A stretch of 64,000 nucleotides of DNA from Nitrospira sp. CR1.1 (GTDB lineage: Bacteria; Nitrospirota; Nitrospiria; Nitrospirales; Nitrospiraceae), in the NCBI GenBank assembly GCA_014055465.1, contig WIAF01000015.1, forward strand, positions 1 to 64,000. Reading direction: 5' to 3'. The notes beneath the pieces were generated by a model that was not told the origin of the DNA, did no database searches, and worked only from the letters and a program-made list of their open reading frames with translations. Within the stretch, counting starts at the first letter, position 1, and each line of letters opens with the position of its first letter. Positions 52,334 through 60,729 of this stretch are shown one piece after another. A program made the position numbers and the translations under genes.

Positions 52334-53458
52334 CTATGAGCAGGATTGATATCCTTTGGGGAAGATCGTTTGCATATAGGCCTTCACCATCTGCGCATCC
52401 TCTTTCCAGTCGCTACTATACCGTAGGACGTCGTATCTGATTCGTTCCGCCCTCTGAATATCCACGAATTCTAGAATAGCTATTCCCTGATTGGCGGCCC
52501 CTTTTCTGATGGTGAGCGCCACAGTGGCGGGTATCCATTTGCCAAAGTGAACAGCCGTCTGGTCACTGATCCGCCCGGATTGGTGGAGTAGCAGCTCATC
52601 CTGTAAGTCTTTAGCGAAAGTTATTGGTGCGACCACACAGATGTGGCGTTCCAATAAGGCCTGTGTCACCAAACGTCCCCATGCTCTCAACGTAGGTGGT
52701 GCAGCGCCATCGAGCGGTTCGAGGACTAGTGCGACGATCGGTGGCCAGCTCGTACCTGCCGTGTGCGGTTCGTCTGGCAATGGGCCACTTGGTGTCATCT
52801 CGCTAGGGGTAAGGCGATGAGTCCAGAGGACGCGATTGTCGACGAGGATAGACAGTGTGGGAAGCGTCGACGGGTCGCGCTCCGTCCCCGAACGGAGTGC
52901 GTGTTGAGGAATGGACACCTCTCCATCGGGATTCACGTCATAGACCAGTGGCGGATGTATCGCATCGTCCCATGCCACTCTCAGTGTGGCGTAGCGCACG
53001 GGCTCTGTTGTGGTGTGTGTCTCGTAGCGGTGTTCGATTTCGGTGGCAACCCGCGGTGATCCGGCAAGAGGTTCCTGCATCAGGAGCCGTCGGCAGGCGG
53101 GAGCAAGAGATTGTGAGCCTAGGTGTCCGGCTGAAATCACATAGGCAACAGTCAGTACCGGACAATGAACAGCGCCGGCAAGGGGAGCGGTAGGCGAAAA
53201 CACATAGCGTCGTGCCTCGACCTTCATCGGCGTGTCCGTCTCGAGGGTGATTTGGGAGCGTTGTGTCACGCGAATGGTGAGGCGTTGCTGATCGTGATGG
53301 GGTGTAAGGGTAACCTCTGGTACATCGATCGGAGTGCGCGCGATTTCTCGAGTCGAGGTATTTTCTCCCTGCACCGGGGTGTTGGAGAGTATGAGAGACG
53401 AACAGCCGACCGCACTGGTGGCGAGGAAGCAGATGAGGAATGTGCCATATCGTGTCAT
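52334..53458 (-). CDS. lipoprotein of unknown function
   Basis: ATG 53458 overlaps the stop of the upstream lipoprotein gene (ATGA), so the pair is translationally coupled. The 374-residue product has lipobox AVGC. The body shows TPHHDQQRLTIRVTQRSQ, a YDVNPDGEVSIP segment and a C-terminal YMQTIFPKGYQSC. Its layout parallels the upstream lipoprotein (both have LxxxPHxDxxxxTxRVTQ near the start), so they look like distant paralogues. No family recognised; an envelope component is likely. Confidence 0.65.
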   Translation of the reverse strand: MTRYGTFLICFLATSAVGCSSLILSNTPVQGENTSTREIARTPIDVPEVTLTPHHDQQRLTIRVTQRSQITLETDTPMKVEARRYVFSPTAPLAGAVHCPVLTVAYVISAGHLGSQSLAPACRRLLMQEPLAGSPRVATEIEHRYETHTTTEPVRYATLRVAWDDAIHPPLVYDVNPDGEVSIPQHALRSGTERDPSTLPTLSILVDNRVLWTHRLTPSEMTPSGPLPDEPHTAGTSWPPIVALVLEPLDGAAPPTLRAWGRLVTQALLERHICVVAPITFAKDLQDELLLHQSGRISDQTAVHFGKWIPATVALTIRKGAANQGIAILEFVDIQRAERIRYDVLRYSSDWKEDAQMVKAYMQTIFPKGYQSCS

Positions 53459-54753
53459 GGTGTGACGAACCATCCCCGTGTGAGAGTGGGACCATGGGGC
53501 AGGACGAGATCGGTGACAACTGCCGCCAGAGTTTCGGCCGTTGGCGCGACGGCGTTGATCGGACATTCGAGGACAAACTGAGCCAGCACTTGTGCGGTCT
53601 CAACAGAGACAAGAGTCGTGGTGAGCAGCAGCCCCTGATCTGAAGCAGAGGCGATGTCGATGGATACGAGCAGATTTGCTCCGGTGCCCATGCCGGCTGA
53701 CGGTTGTCGCTCATCATTAAAGAACGGAGCGAGTTGCCGGACCTGGACAGGAACTAGTTTCCGATACCGTTCGTTTCGGATGACCAGCGGAAGGCCGCGC
53801 TCCTTCATACGGCCAATAAGCCTGTCTACTATCAACTGGGACTGTTCGTGTCCCCAGTCATTGTTGACCGCCAGCCTGAGGCGAGGCTGCTTCGGCCAGC
53901 GATCTTGGGGGAGCACTGCGAGATCGTGCTGCAGCATAGCGGTGAGTACGTGCCCGTCGATCGGCAACTGTGTGGTCGGGCCGGGGTTGCCGACAGTTGG
54001 ACTGTAGGAAATCTCGACGGTCCCGTCAGGGACGTCGGCAGGATTCACGCCCTGTTCCCGTAAAGCCATTGCAAGCCATCGAAGGCGGATGTGCGTCCCT
54101 TGAGAATCCTGACTCACAGGGACGGCAATCCCAATGCGGTCCCGTCCATCGGCGGCAAAAGTGAGCCGAAGGTCACCGTCCACAATTATCCGCGTAACAG
54201 TCTGAACCTGGGGATCGAGGTCATCAGCGATCCGAGTTCGGGTATCGGCGCGGCCAGGCACGTCATATCCGGCGGCGGCCAGGCAGTATTGCCATGGTGA
54301 ACTCCATCCCGGCTGGTTTGGTGTTCCCATGGAAAAGAGGGTATTCAACAGGAGATTTGGGGCACAGAGTAGTCCCCCTCCCACCATCGTGACAAGATTG
54401 AGCCGACGTTCATAGGTATATCCTCCCCAGACTTCTTCTCGCCTGATCCGATTCTTCTCCTCAATGGTTTGGGTGACTCTCACCGTCCATCCCAGGCCAT
54501 CACTGTGGGGTGATAGTGCCAATCGAGGATGTTCTACAGCCGTCGTTGAGCTGGTTTCACGCGATTCTTTGAAGTCCTGCAAAGTGGTCGGCGTGAAGAC
54601 GGGGGCACAAGATACCAAGGTGACGAGCACAAGGAGGACCACGCTGATCGTCCAACTAGACCACTGCCAAGCAAGGTACGCAAGAGAGCGGATCTTCTCT
54701 CTAGATGAGGATAGAAGCGGAGTGGGAGTGATCCGGTAATACCTGTTGGGCAT
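53455..54753 (-). CDS. lipoprotein of unknown function, paralogue of the next gene
   Basis: This 432-residue lipoprotein has a long N-terminal region before the hydrophobic segment and lipobox LVSC. It contains LALSPHSDGLGWTVRVTQTI, a hydrophobic GGGLLCAPNLLLNTLF segment, DLRLTFAADGRDRIGIAVPV and a conserved-looking C-terminal domain (LRLAVNNDWGHEQSQLIVDR, NLLVSIDIASASDQGLLLTT). The C-terminal part may resemble outer-membrane assembly lipoproteins that bind partner proteins, but I cannot name it. It is divergent from the NusA-like gene. Confidence 0.65.
   Translation of the reverse strand: MPNRYYRITPTPLLSSSREKIRSLAYLAWQWSSWTISVVLLVLVTLVSCAPVFTPTTLQDFKESRETSSTTAVEHPRLALSPHSDGLGWTVRVTQTIEEKNRIRREEVWGGYTYERRLNLVTMVGGGLLCAPNLLLNTLFSMGTPNQPGWSSPWQYCLAAAGYDVPGRADTRTRIADDLDPQVQTVTRIIVDGDLRLTFAADGRDRIGIAVPVSQDSQGTHIRLRWLAMALREQGVNPADVPDGTVEISYSPTVGNPGPTTQLPIDGHVLTAMLQHDLAVLPQDRWPKQPRLRLAVNNDWGHEQSQLIVDRLIGRMKERGLPLVIRNERYRKLVPVQVRQLAPFFNDERQPSAGMGTGANLLVSIDIASASDQGLLLTTTLVSVETAQVLAQFVLECPINAVAPTAETLAAVVTDLVLPHGPTLTRGWFVTP
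54733..54742 (+). promoter_or_regulatory. CCGGTAATAC motif before the NusA-like gene
   Basis: The core GGTAATAC is exact. It lies 93 nt before the NusA-like start and inside the first codons of the divergent lipoprotein gene. It is the only core copy located inside a coding region, but it still points towards a downstream operon. Confidence 0.5.
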
Positions 54754-54835
54754 AGTTGTGAGACCGAGTCTCGAACTACACGCATGTGGCAGGTGCGTAT
54801 ACGGGTCGAAAAACTATAGCACAGGCGAGTGACGA

Positions 54836-55489
54836 ATGGTGCAGGTGGGAGACTTAGTAATGGCTCGGGTCATTCGGATGGATCCGGGACACAGCGCATA
54901 TCTGCTGTGGGCGGATTCCATCGGGAGGTATGCCATCTTGCCGCATCAGTATGCCGACCGTCAGTACAAGGTACGCGACTCATTGATGGGAGCTGTGTAC
55001 AAGGTCGGTGACGAGTTTCCGATGCTGTCGCAGCGATCGATGCACTACTTCCGGCGTATTGCGGAGTTAGTGCTGGCTCCGGTGTTGGCGGACGACCACG
55101 TGCACATCAAGCGTGTGGCGACGGCTCAAGCCGCGTCGTTTGTGAAGATTGCGGTCGAGACTTATCGCACGGGGGAAGATGTCATCGCGACCTGCAAGCC
55201 TCTGTTGTACGAGTTCCGGACCTACACATCCCGCACGATCGCACTCGTGAAGTATCGCATGGAGGTGGAAGCCTACATTCGCGAGGCATTAGCGCCGGCC
55301 CCGAGCCGGTCAGTGCGACGAGTGGACGTGTATCGGGAAGAACATCAGGCGCGAGTCATTGTTGAACGGGGCACGATCGCACAGTTTCTTGGTCGCAAGG
55401 GGATGAATGCTGCGGTGGCCAGCAAATTGACCGGGTATGGACTGGTGCTCGTGGACGAAGCGGATCTGGGAAAGACAGCTCGGGCGTAA
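54836..55489 (+). CDS. NusA-core-like protein (S1-KH1-KH2) without the polymerase-binding domain
   Basis: The 217-residue protein follows NusA from its S1 domain onward: S1 at 1-65 (VGDLVMARVIRMDPG, AILPHQY, DSLMGAVYKV), then LSQRSMHYFRRIAEL, HVHIKRVA, SFVKIAVET, VEAYIREALAPAP, and KH2 with FLGRKGMNAAVASKLTGY. The N-terminal domain that binds RNA polymerase and any C-terminal acidic repeats are missing. KH1 has lost its GxxG (CKPLLYEF), while KH2 keeps GRKG (186-189). It should bind RNA and could act as an element-specific elongation or antitermination factor. It heads the last transfer operon. Confidence 0.8.
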   Translation: MVQVGDLVMARVIRMDPGHSAYLLWADSIGRYAILPHQYADRQYKVRDSLMGAVYKVGDEFPMLSQRSMHYFRRIAELVLAPVLADDHVHIKRVATAQAASFVKIAVETYRTGEDVIATCKPLLYEFRTYTSRTIALVKYRMEVEAYIREALAPAPSRSVRRVDVYREEHQARVIVERGTIAQFLGRKGMNAAVASKLTGYGLVLVDEADLGKTARA

Positions 55490-55504
55490 TCGAGGAGGTG
55501 AGGC

Positions 55505-56149
55505 ATGGCTCATGGGGTGGACGCAGAGCGACAACTGGGGATGGTACGGCGCGAGGGCCAGTCTCTTCGGAGCGCGTCTCCGACGAATGGACGAAGGCCC
55601 GATCGGGCGGAGGAGAACAAGCGGCGGCTGGAAGATCCGAATTCGGTGCTCCTTTTACCACAAACAAAGGCGGGGATGGCCTGTGTCTCCATGCTGTACA
55701 TGTTTGACAAGGTAATTCATCGTCTTCGGCGGGCAGCAGGATCTCATCTCTCCATTGAGCAAGTGCGCAACGAGTTGGCTCGTGTGGAGCAATGGGTGGC
55801 GCGGGCAAAGGTGATCTTGCGAGAGCTTGGAGTGGGGGAGTTCGAGTTGCTCCCTCAAGACCCATATCCCGACCTAAAAGAACGGAGCGTGAAGGCGGCG
55901 TGGCGCAATGCGCGTGTCATTACGCCCCGCGTCGGAGACACGGTGAGACTGGTGCCGGTGATTCGCGCCCTAGATAACGCGCTCAATAGCATTCGTCTCC
56001 GAGCGGAAGATCTCACTCCGTATGTGAAACATTTTCAGGCCGTCGATGAGCTTGTAGTGGCCTTGCACGATGTCATCGGGCATGTCGCTCGCGTGACGGT
56101 GACAGAGTATGAGCCGCGGGGCGCGGTGAAAGCATTTTTGAACCAATAG
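55505..56149 (+). CDS. hypothetical protein after the NusA-like gene
   Basis: GAGGAGGTGAGGC precedes ATG. The 214-residue protein has a disordered Arg-rich N-terminus and a helical remainder (MLYMFDKVIHRLRRAAGSHL, LSIEQVRNELARVEQW, PVIRALDNALNSIRLRAED). No recognised domain, signal peptide or membrane helix. Sixteen bases separate it from the NusA-like gene, so they are co-transcribed and may be partners. Confidence 0.6.
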   Translation: MAHGVDAERQLGMVRREGQSLRSASPTNGRRPDRAEENKRRLEDPNSVLLLPQTKAGMACVSMLYMFDKVIHRLRRAAGSHLSIEQVRNELARVEQWVARAKVILRELGVGEFELLPQDPYPDLKERSVKAAWRNARVITPRVGDTVRLVPVIRALDNALNSIRLRAEDLTPYVKHFQAVDELVVALHDVIGHVARVTVTEYEPRGAVKAFLNQ

Positions 56150-56193
56150 GGAAAAGGGAGGTAGTCACCCCTCTCGTATGAAAGGAGCACGGT

Positions 56194-57165
56194 ATGTGGC
56201 AACGCATGGCAGCCCTTAGTCTCGCACTGTTGTCCGGTTGCGTCAGCACCGGTGAATATCAGGATTTGGAAACCAAGTACCAGCATCAACTCGCGGTGAA
56301 GGAAGTCATGGAGACCGAGCACGACGAGCTGTCCCAGCGAGTCGACAATGTATCCCAGGTGTATCGGCATGTTGCGCAAGAGCAGATGGGACTAAAGGCC
56401 CAAGCGGAAAAACTGCAGGGGGACATCCTGACCGTGAAGGGGGTGGTGAAAGACACCCAGAATCAGTACGAGTCCCAGCGGGCGCAGTTTGCGCAGCAGG
56501 CGCAACAACTGTCCGGAGTCGACGCGCGCCTGCAAAATATTGCGGGGAAGATCGAAACCCTCACAGAAACGACGGTCGCCTTAGCCAATCGCTTCGAACG
56601 TGTTGAACTGTCGATTGGGAAACTTGGGAAGTCTTTGCAGGCTAGAGGGGGTGCTCCCGACGTCCAGAAAACGCGCGTCCAGTTGGGTGAGGGTAAGTCA
56701 GGAAGTGCTCCCAAAACTGAACCGGTCGCCAAGGCTGGCAGTCCGAATATGGAGGGGAGCGTAGGCGCTGGGGGCTCGGGTGTTGAGCCGAGCGGGACGA
56801 GCCTGGCGGTCGCTCCAAGTCCAGTGGCGACGACCACTGTCCCTGCCAAACCGGATGTGCCGATGCTCGTTCCTCAGAGGGTGATAGAGGCTAAGGTCGA
56901 ATCGCCTCGAACCAAGCCCGATGCGGACAAAGGATGGTTACGACGATTTCTGGATGGCTTCCGTGGGGGGAATGGGCAAAACGCGGAACTGGTGTCTCCT
57001 CCTCTAGCTTCTGGGATGTCCGGAAAAGCTTCAACTGGACGTCCCCTTCTTCCGGCTGTCGATGGGGAAGTGATGGCCGCGCCCGTGAACACATTGACGA
57101 TCAGTATCGACGCAGATGCTCCGAAGAAGGCCGAGGTGTCACCGTCTGATACCGAAAAGCGATAG
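56194..57165 (+). CDS. coiled-coil lipoprotein
   Basis: This 323-residue protein has a short signal peptide with lipobox LSGC. Residues about 25-150 are coiled coil (YQDLETKYQHQLAVKEVMET, TQNQYESQRAQFAQQAQQL), followed by a Pro/Ala-rich flexible region and a C-terminal basic patch. It is probably a periplasmic spacer or anchoring protein for the transfer apparatus. AAGGAG precedes ATG. It is 7 bp upstream of the YbjQ-like gene. Confidence 0.7.
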   Translation: MWQRMAALSLALLSGCVSTGEYQDLETKYQHQLAVKEVMETEHDELSQRVDNVSQVYRHVAQEQMGLKAQAEKLQGDILTVKGVVKDTQNQYESQRAQFAQQAQQLSGVDARLQNIAGKIETLTETTVALANRFERVELSIGKLGKSLQARGGAPDVQKTRVQLGEGKSGSAPKTEPVAKAGSPNMEGSVGAGGSGVEPSGTSLAVAPSPVATTTVPAKPDVPMLVPQRVIEAKVESPRTKPDADKGWLRRFLDGFRGGNGQNAELVSPPLASGMSGKASTGRPLLPAVDGEVMAAPVNTLTISIDADAPKKAEVSPSDTEKR

Positions 57166-57171
57166 GCCCGA

Positions 57172-57663
57172 ATGAAAATTCTTACGGTGGATGTCATTCC
57201 CGGACATACCTATCGGTATTTTCAGGCATTGATTCAGATCGAGACCGTCGGGATCGCTTCCTGGCGGGATGCCGTTGTCCGATTCACCGATTTCTGGGGA
57301 GGGCGCGCGAAGACGTATGACAGTCCGATCGTCCATGCGACTCAGAGCATGGTGAATAGGCTTGCGCAAAGCGCTGCGGCGTTGGGAGCTGACCTGATCA
57401 TTGGTTTCGACATTCAGATTCATCAGGTGACGGCACGATACTGGGGGTGGGGTATGGCACAAATCATCATGCGGGGAACGCCGATTCAGTTTATGGATCG
57501 TGACGCGCTTGGGACGATTTTGGCCGGTGAACTGTCCCCCTTCGTTGCAAGGGACCAGTCCGCTCGACATCCGCCGGACGGAAATTCACTGGGAGAAGCG
57601 GTAGGGATGGACGAGATGACGGTGCCCTCATTGGATACGGCTCGGTTAGGCACGCGTCGATAG
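57172..57663 (+). CDS. YbjQ/UPF0145-like protein
   Basis: The first 110 residues of this 163-residue protein match the UPF0145 (YbjQ) fold: VDVIPGHTYRYFQALIQIET, FWGGRAKTYDS, a helical AAALGADLIIGFDIQI, and a closing IIMRGTPIQF. UPF0145 proteins form pentameric rings and have been proposed to bind metals. Function is uncertain. Residues 110-163 are a disordered tail. Its presence in a conjugation operon between a lipoprotein and traN is unusual. Confidence 0.7.
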   Translation: MKILTVDVIPGHTYRYFQALIQIETVGIASWRDAVVRFTDFWGGRAKTYDSPIVHATQSMVNRLAQSAAALGADLIIGFDIQIHQVTARYWGWGMAQIIMRGTPIQFMDRDALGTILAGELSPFVARDQSARHPPDGNSLGEAVGMDEMTVPSLDTARLGTRR

Positions 57664-57679
57664 GGGGAGGCTGTCTGTG

Positions 57680-59635
57680 ATGAAGCGCATGCTCATAGGG
57701 ATTTGCCTCGCGATCTGTTTGGTGTGTGGTGTTGTGGAGGTACGCGCAGATTGCAGTGGGATTGACGATCCGTACCTCAAAGCGAAGTGTGAGGTAGAGG
57801 GGCAGAAGGCCTCAGGATTAGTCGGTGCAGGTATTCTGGCGCCGAACATGACCAAAGTGCCGCAGTACTCAGGGTCGCCGGGTTGTGTCACGGCAGGGTG
57901 CTCTGGGGCTGCTGAAGAGAGGTATTACGATGATCCTGGCAGTTTGAGCGCGGCCGGCGGTGCGGCGGCGAGCTCCGATGAGCGTTACTCGAAAATCCAA
58001 CAGAGCAGGATTGACCGAGATGGGTGGGATCTACGGACTAGTAGCCCGGTGACGACGGCGCAATCGACGGCAGCGACGCTGCCGACCGATTCCATCATGA
58101 CGGAGAGCTGTTCCGTGGTGAATATGTGCACGAGTTACACCGAAGGGGCTGGCGTCACGGGGACCTGCCAAGTGCCTGGGGGCTCACGGCAGACCTGCCT
58201 CAAGATTCGCAACCCCACCCTGCTACCGAACGCGTGCACGGTTCCTGGAATTCCCAGCCCTCCCTATACCTCTGAGACGGAGGTCAATGGGTGCAAGGAT
58301 CTAGAAGCGGCTGGCGCCAGTGGCCTCGCCGCACTGGTGACTACGACCTGTCTCGACGGAGCTGCGCGGGATCTCAAGTGTTCTCAACCGTATGCCACCG
58401 TGCTGACCGGGGGGACTTCTGGATTCAACGCGCACGACCATGCGCCGGGAATGGCCATGGGCAATTTTACGATCGAATCGGCGTTTCCTATCTGGGATGG
58501 AACTCGATGGGTGGTCGGCTTGAACGTCACTGGCAATTCCGCCGGAGAAGACAAATACGGCTGCACAAATGTTGGCTCGGTGAAGACCGGGCCTTACGTG
58601 TTGACTCCGGCGAACCCGACGGCCTCTGGAAATGGCTCGCCGGCCTACTGCAATAGCAAGTGCTCATGCTTTGGGTATCCCATGACGTTTACGATGGGCG
58701 CCTTCAGTCCCACCGGCCCACTCAGCTGGCAAGTTCCGTTTACATTTACTTACGAGTCGCATTCGATTGCGGTCATGGTAACGGGAACCTTTCTCGATAC
58801 GTACAGCGTGGCGCCCTTAACGGGATGCTTTCAAGAGGAGCAAAGCTGGGATGTCACGTCCACGGCCGGGGACACCTGTGGCGAGTATCGAGACAAGGGC
58901 TGCAATCAAGTCAGCTCTCGCTGCGCATCGGTGCAGCCGGGGACGGGATATTGCTTGATGTACGAGAACACCTACAAGTGTCCGGGACCGTCGGAATGTT
59001 CGACGACGCAACCCATTACTCAATGCACGAAGTGTGGAAAACCAGACAGTCCTGTGCCGTTTTGCGTGGATACCAGTACGCCACCCAATGAGAATCTGGC
59101 GTTAGCGGCCACCTGGCTGGCGATGACCAAGAATGTCGAAGAAGATTGGGATCCGGACCGTCTGCGTATCTTCACGGGCAAAAGGAGCACCTGTGATTTC
59201 AGCACAATCGGGCGATCACTAAACAATTGCTGCGATTCGGACCCCGATAAATTGATTGGGAAATGCTCTGAGGAGGAGATCGCGCTAGCGAGGGATAAAC
59301 ACGATCGAAAGGCTCATCTAATTGGGACACATTGCGTGGATAAAGGCTCCTTTCTGGTCGGCAGTGTGTGCCTCCGAAAGGAAGAGGTCTACTGCACTAT
59401 GAAATCCGAGCTCGGTCGGATGGTTCAGGAACAAGGCCGTGTGCAGTTGGGCATGACCTGGGGATCAGCGGATGCGCCCCAGTGTGACGGATTTACGGTC
59501 GATCAGTTCAGTGCTTTGAACTTCCAGGCGATGGATTTCACTGAATGGTACAAAAATGTTTCAGCGAATATTGACCCGGCTGTGATTACGAAGGAAATGG
59601 CGACGAAGATATGCACCTACACAGGCACCTGTTAA
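57680..59635 (+). CDS. traN: TraN, mating-pair stabilisation adhesin
   Basis: ATG 57680 (GTG 57677 just before) lies 9 nt after GGGGGAGG. The 651-residue protein has a signal peptide ending VRA and is Cys-rich throughout. It has the TraN C-terminal pattern (STIGRSLNNCCDSDPDKLIG, HCVDKGSFLVGSVCL, YCTMKSELGRMVQEQGR, GSADAPQCDGFTVDQFSAL). TraN is an outer-membrane protein that recognises recipient surface proteins. The central part differs between elements and sets recipient preference. Confidence 0.9.
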   Translation: MKRMLIGICLAICLVCGVVEVRADCSGIDDPYLKAKCEVEGQKASGLVGAGILAPNMTKVPQYSGSPGCVTAGCSGAAEERYYDDPGSLSAAGGAAASSDERYSKIQQSRIDRDGWDLRTSSPVTTAQSTAATLPTDSIMTESCSVVNMCTSYTEGAGVTGTCQVPGGSRQTCLKIRNPTLLPNACTVPGIPSPPYTSETEVNGCKDLEAAGASGLAALVTTTCLDGAARDLKCSQPYATVLTGGTSGFNAHDHAPGMAMGNFTIESAFPIWDGTRWVVGLNVTGNSAGEDKYGCTNVGSVKTGPYVLTPANPTASGNGSPAYCNSKCSCFGYPMTFTMGAFSPTGPLSWQVPFTFTYESHSIAVMVTGTFLDTYSVAPLTGCFQEEQSWDVTSTAGDTCGEYRDKGCNQVSSRCASVQPGTGYCLMYENTYKCPGPSECSTTQPITQCTKCGKPDSPVPFCVDTSTPPNENLALAATWLAMTKNVEEDWDPDRLRIFTGKRSTCDFSTIGRSLNNCCDSDPDKLIGKCSEEEIALARDKHDRKAHLIGTHCVDKGSFLVGSVCLRKEEVYCTMKSELGRMVQEQGRVQLGMTWGSADAPQCDGFTVDQFSALNFQAMDFTEWYKNVSANIDPAVITKEMATKICTYTGTC

Positions 59636-60234
59636 GACGGGGGTATGGTGGGCCTCTGGGTGCATTCTCCAGACCGAAAAGTCGCCGTTCGACGTGGTTC
59701 TGTCTTGCGGTGGTATGTCTCGGTGTCTTGCCGGACAGTGTTGCGGCGGAGATGCCTCCGGACCGGTTTTGGTATGTGAACCACAGTTGTGTTGTGGCGG
59801 CGGCGAATCGCTACGCGGTGACCGTGCAAATATTGGAAGCCATTATTCTAGTGGAGAGTGAAGGGGATCCGCATGCGGTGAATGTGAATCGGGACGGCAA
59901 GGGGGATCGGCGAGGACCACTTTCTTTCAAGCAAGCGACGGATCTGGTTGCTGAACTGTGGAAGGCGGGGGCGAATTTTGATGTGGGGATTGCACAGATC
60001 AACAGCGTACACATGCGCCAGTACAAAATTGATCCAGTCCATTTTCTCGATCCTTGTATCAATATCCAATGGGCGGCCTTTGTCTTGCGGCAGAAGATCA
60101 ACGAGTACCAAGAAACGTGGACAGCCGTAGGCCGTTACAACGGCAGTCGCAACATCGCGGGCTACAGCTGGAAGGTGTATCGGGCATTGGAGCGCCTCGC
60201 AGGCATCAGACGAGCCCGTGGCTTGCTGCGATGA
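59611..60234 (+). CDS. VirB1-like lytic transglycosylase
   Basis: This 207-residue secreted protein overlaps the end of traN by 25 bp. It has a signal-like hydrophobic segment ending SVAA and an SLT domain with the catalytic Glu in AIILVESEGDP (E82), then FDVGIAQINSVHM and WAAFVLRQ, ending YNGSRNIAGYSWKVYRAL. Such enzymes cut peptidoglycan to let the channel through. F TraP/Orf169-type enzymes play this role. Confidence 0.9.
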   Translation: MHLHRHLLRRGYGGPLGAFSRPKSRRSTWFCLAVVCLGVLPDSVAAEMPPDRFWYVNHSCVVAAANRYAVTVQILEAIILVESEGDPHAVNVNRDGKGDRRGPLSFKQATDLVAELWKAGANFDVGIAQINSVHMRQYKIDPVHFLDPCINIQWAAFVLRQKINEYQETWTAVGRYNGSRNIAGYSWKVYRALERLAGIRRARGLLR

Positions 60235-60275
60235 GTCCGCGGGGTGAGGTGGAGCGGCTTTCAAAAGGAGGAACT

Positions 60276-60728
60276 GTGAGCGACAGACAAACAGAGGCGT
60301 GCTCCACTGAGAATGCGATACATGCACGGTGGGCGTTTGATGTCACGCCAGGCCGTGAACGACACGTGGCCTTGCAGCTCCAGGAGTTGGGGTGCACGGA
60401 CGTGGAACGTCCGACAAAGGGCTATGTGATCGCGCACTGTGATCCAACGGCCGTTCCCGTGATCAAGCGGCTGTCTGGAGTGGTGCGAGCGCTTCCTTTG
60501 CTGGATACCGACCTCTTCGAGAACCTTAGCAATGTTGAACCACTCCTGGCCAAGGTGGCGGACGTGGTGCAGGTGAGTTCGGGCCCATATGCGCAGATGA
60601 CGGGCATCGTCCGAGCCTTGGACGGGGAGGATGTGCTGGTGGATGTGAGTTTGATGGGGCGGGTGGTACGAGTCCGGGCTAAAGCGACGCATGTGAGCGT
60701 GATGCCGTTACCGGAACCGTGGAGGTGA
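60276..60728 (+). CDS. NusG/RfaH-like transcription factor
   Basis: GTG 60276 is set by AGGAGG 4 nt upstream; 150 residues. An NGN-like domain covers about 17-74 (ARWAFDVTPGRERHVALQLQ, VIAHCDPTAVPVIKRLSGVV), and a KOW domain covers about 97-140 (VVQVSSGPYAQMTGIVRAL, VLVDVSLMGRVVRVR). NusG paralogues such as RfaH and ActX bind paused polymerase and prevent termination in long operons. It follows traN and the transglycosylase, and 3'-adjacent is the HD protein with GGAGGTGAC at its junction. It probably serves this element's tra operons. Confidence 0.8.
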   Translation: MSDRQTEACSTENAIHARWAFDVTPGRERHVALQLQELGCTDVERPTKGYVIAHCDPTAVPVIKRLSGVVRALPLLDTDLFENLSNVEPLLAKVADVVQVSSGPYAQMTGIVRALDGEDVLVDVSLMGRVVRVRAKATHVSVMPLPEPWR

Positions 60729-60729
60729 C

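Noticed and set aside
52341-52354. AGGAT-TGAT-ATCCT hairpin as terminator between convergent genes
   Set aside because: The stem is only 5 bp without a T-run, and it lies inside coding sequence.
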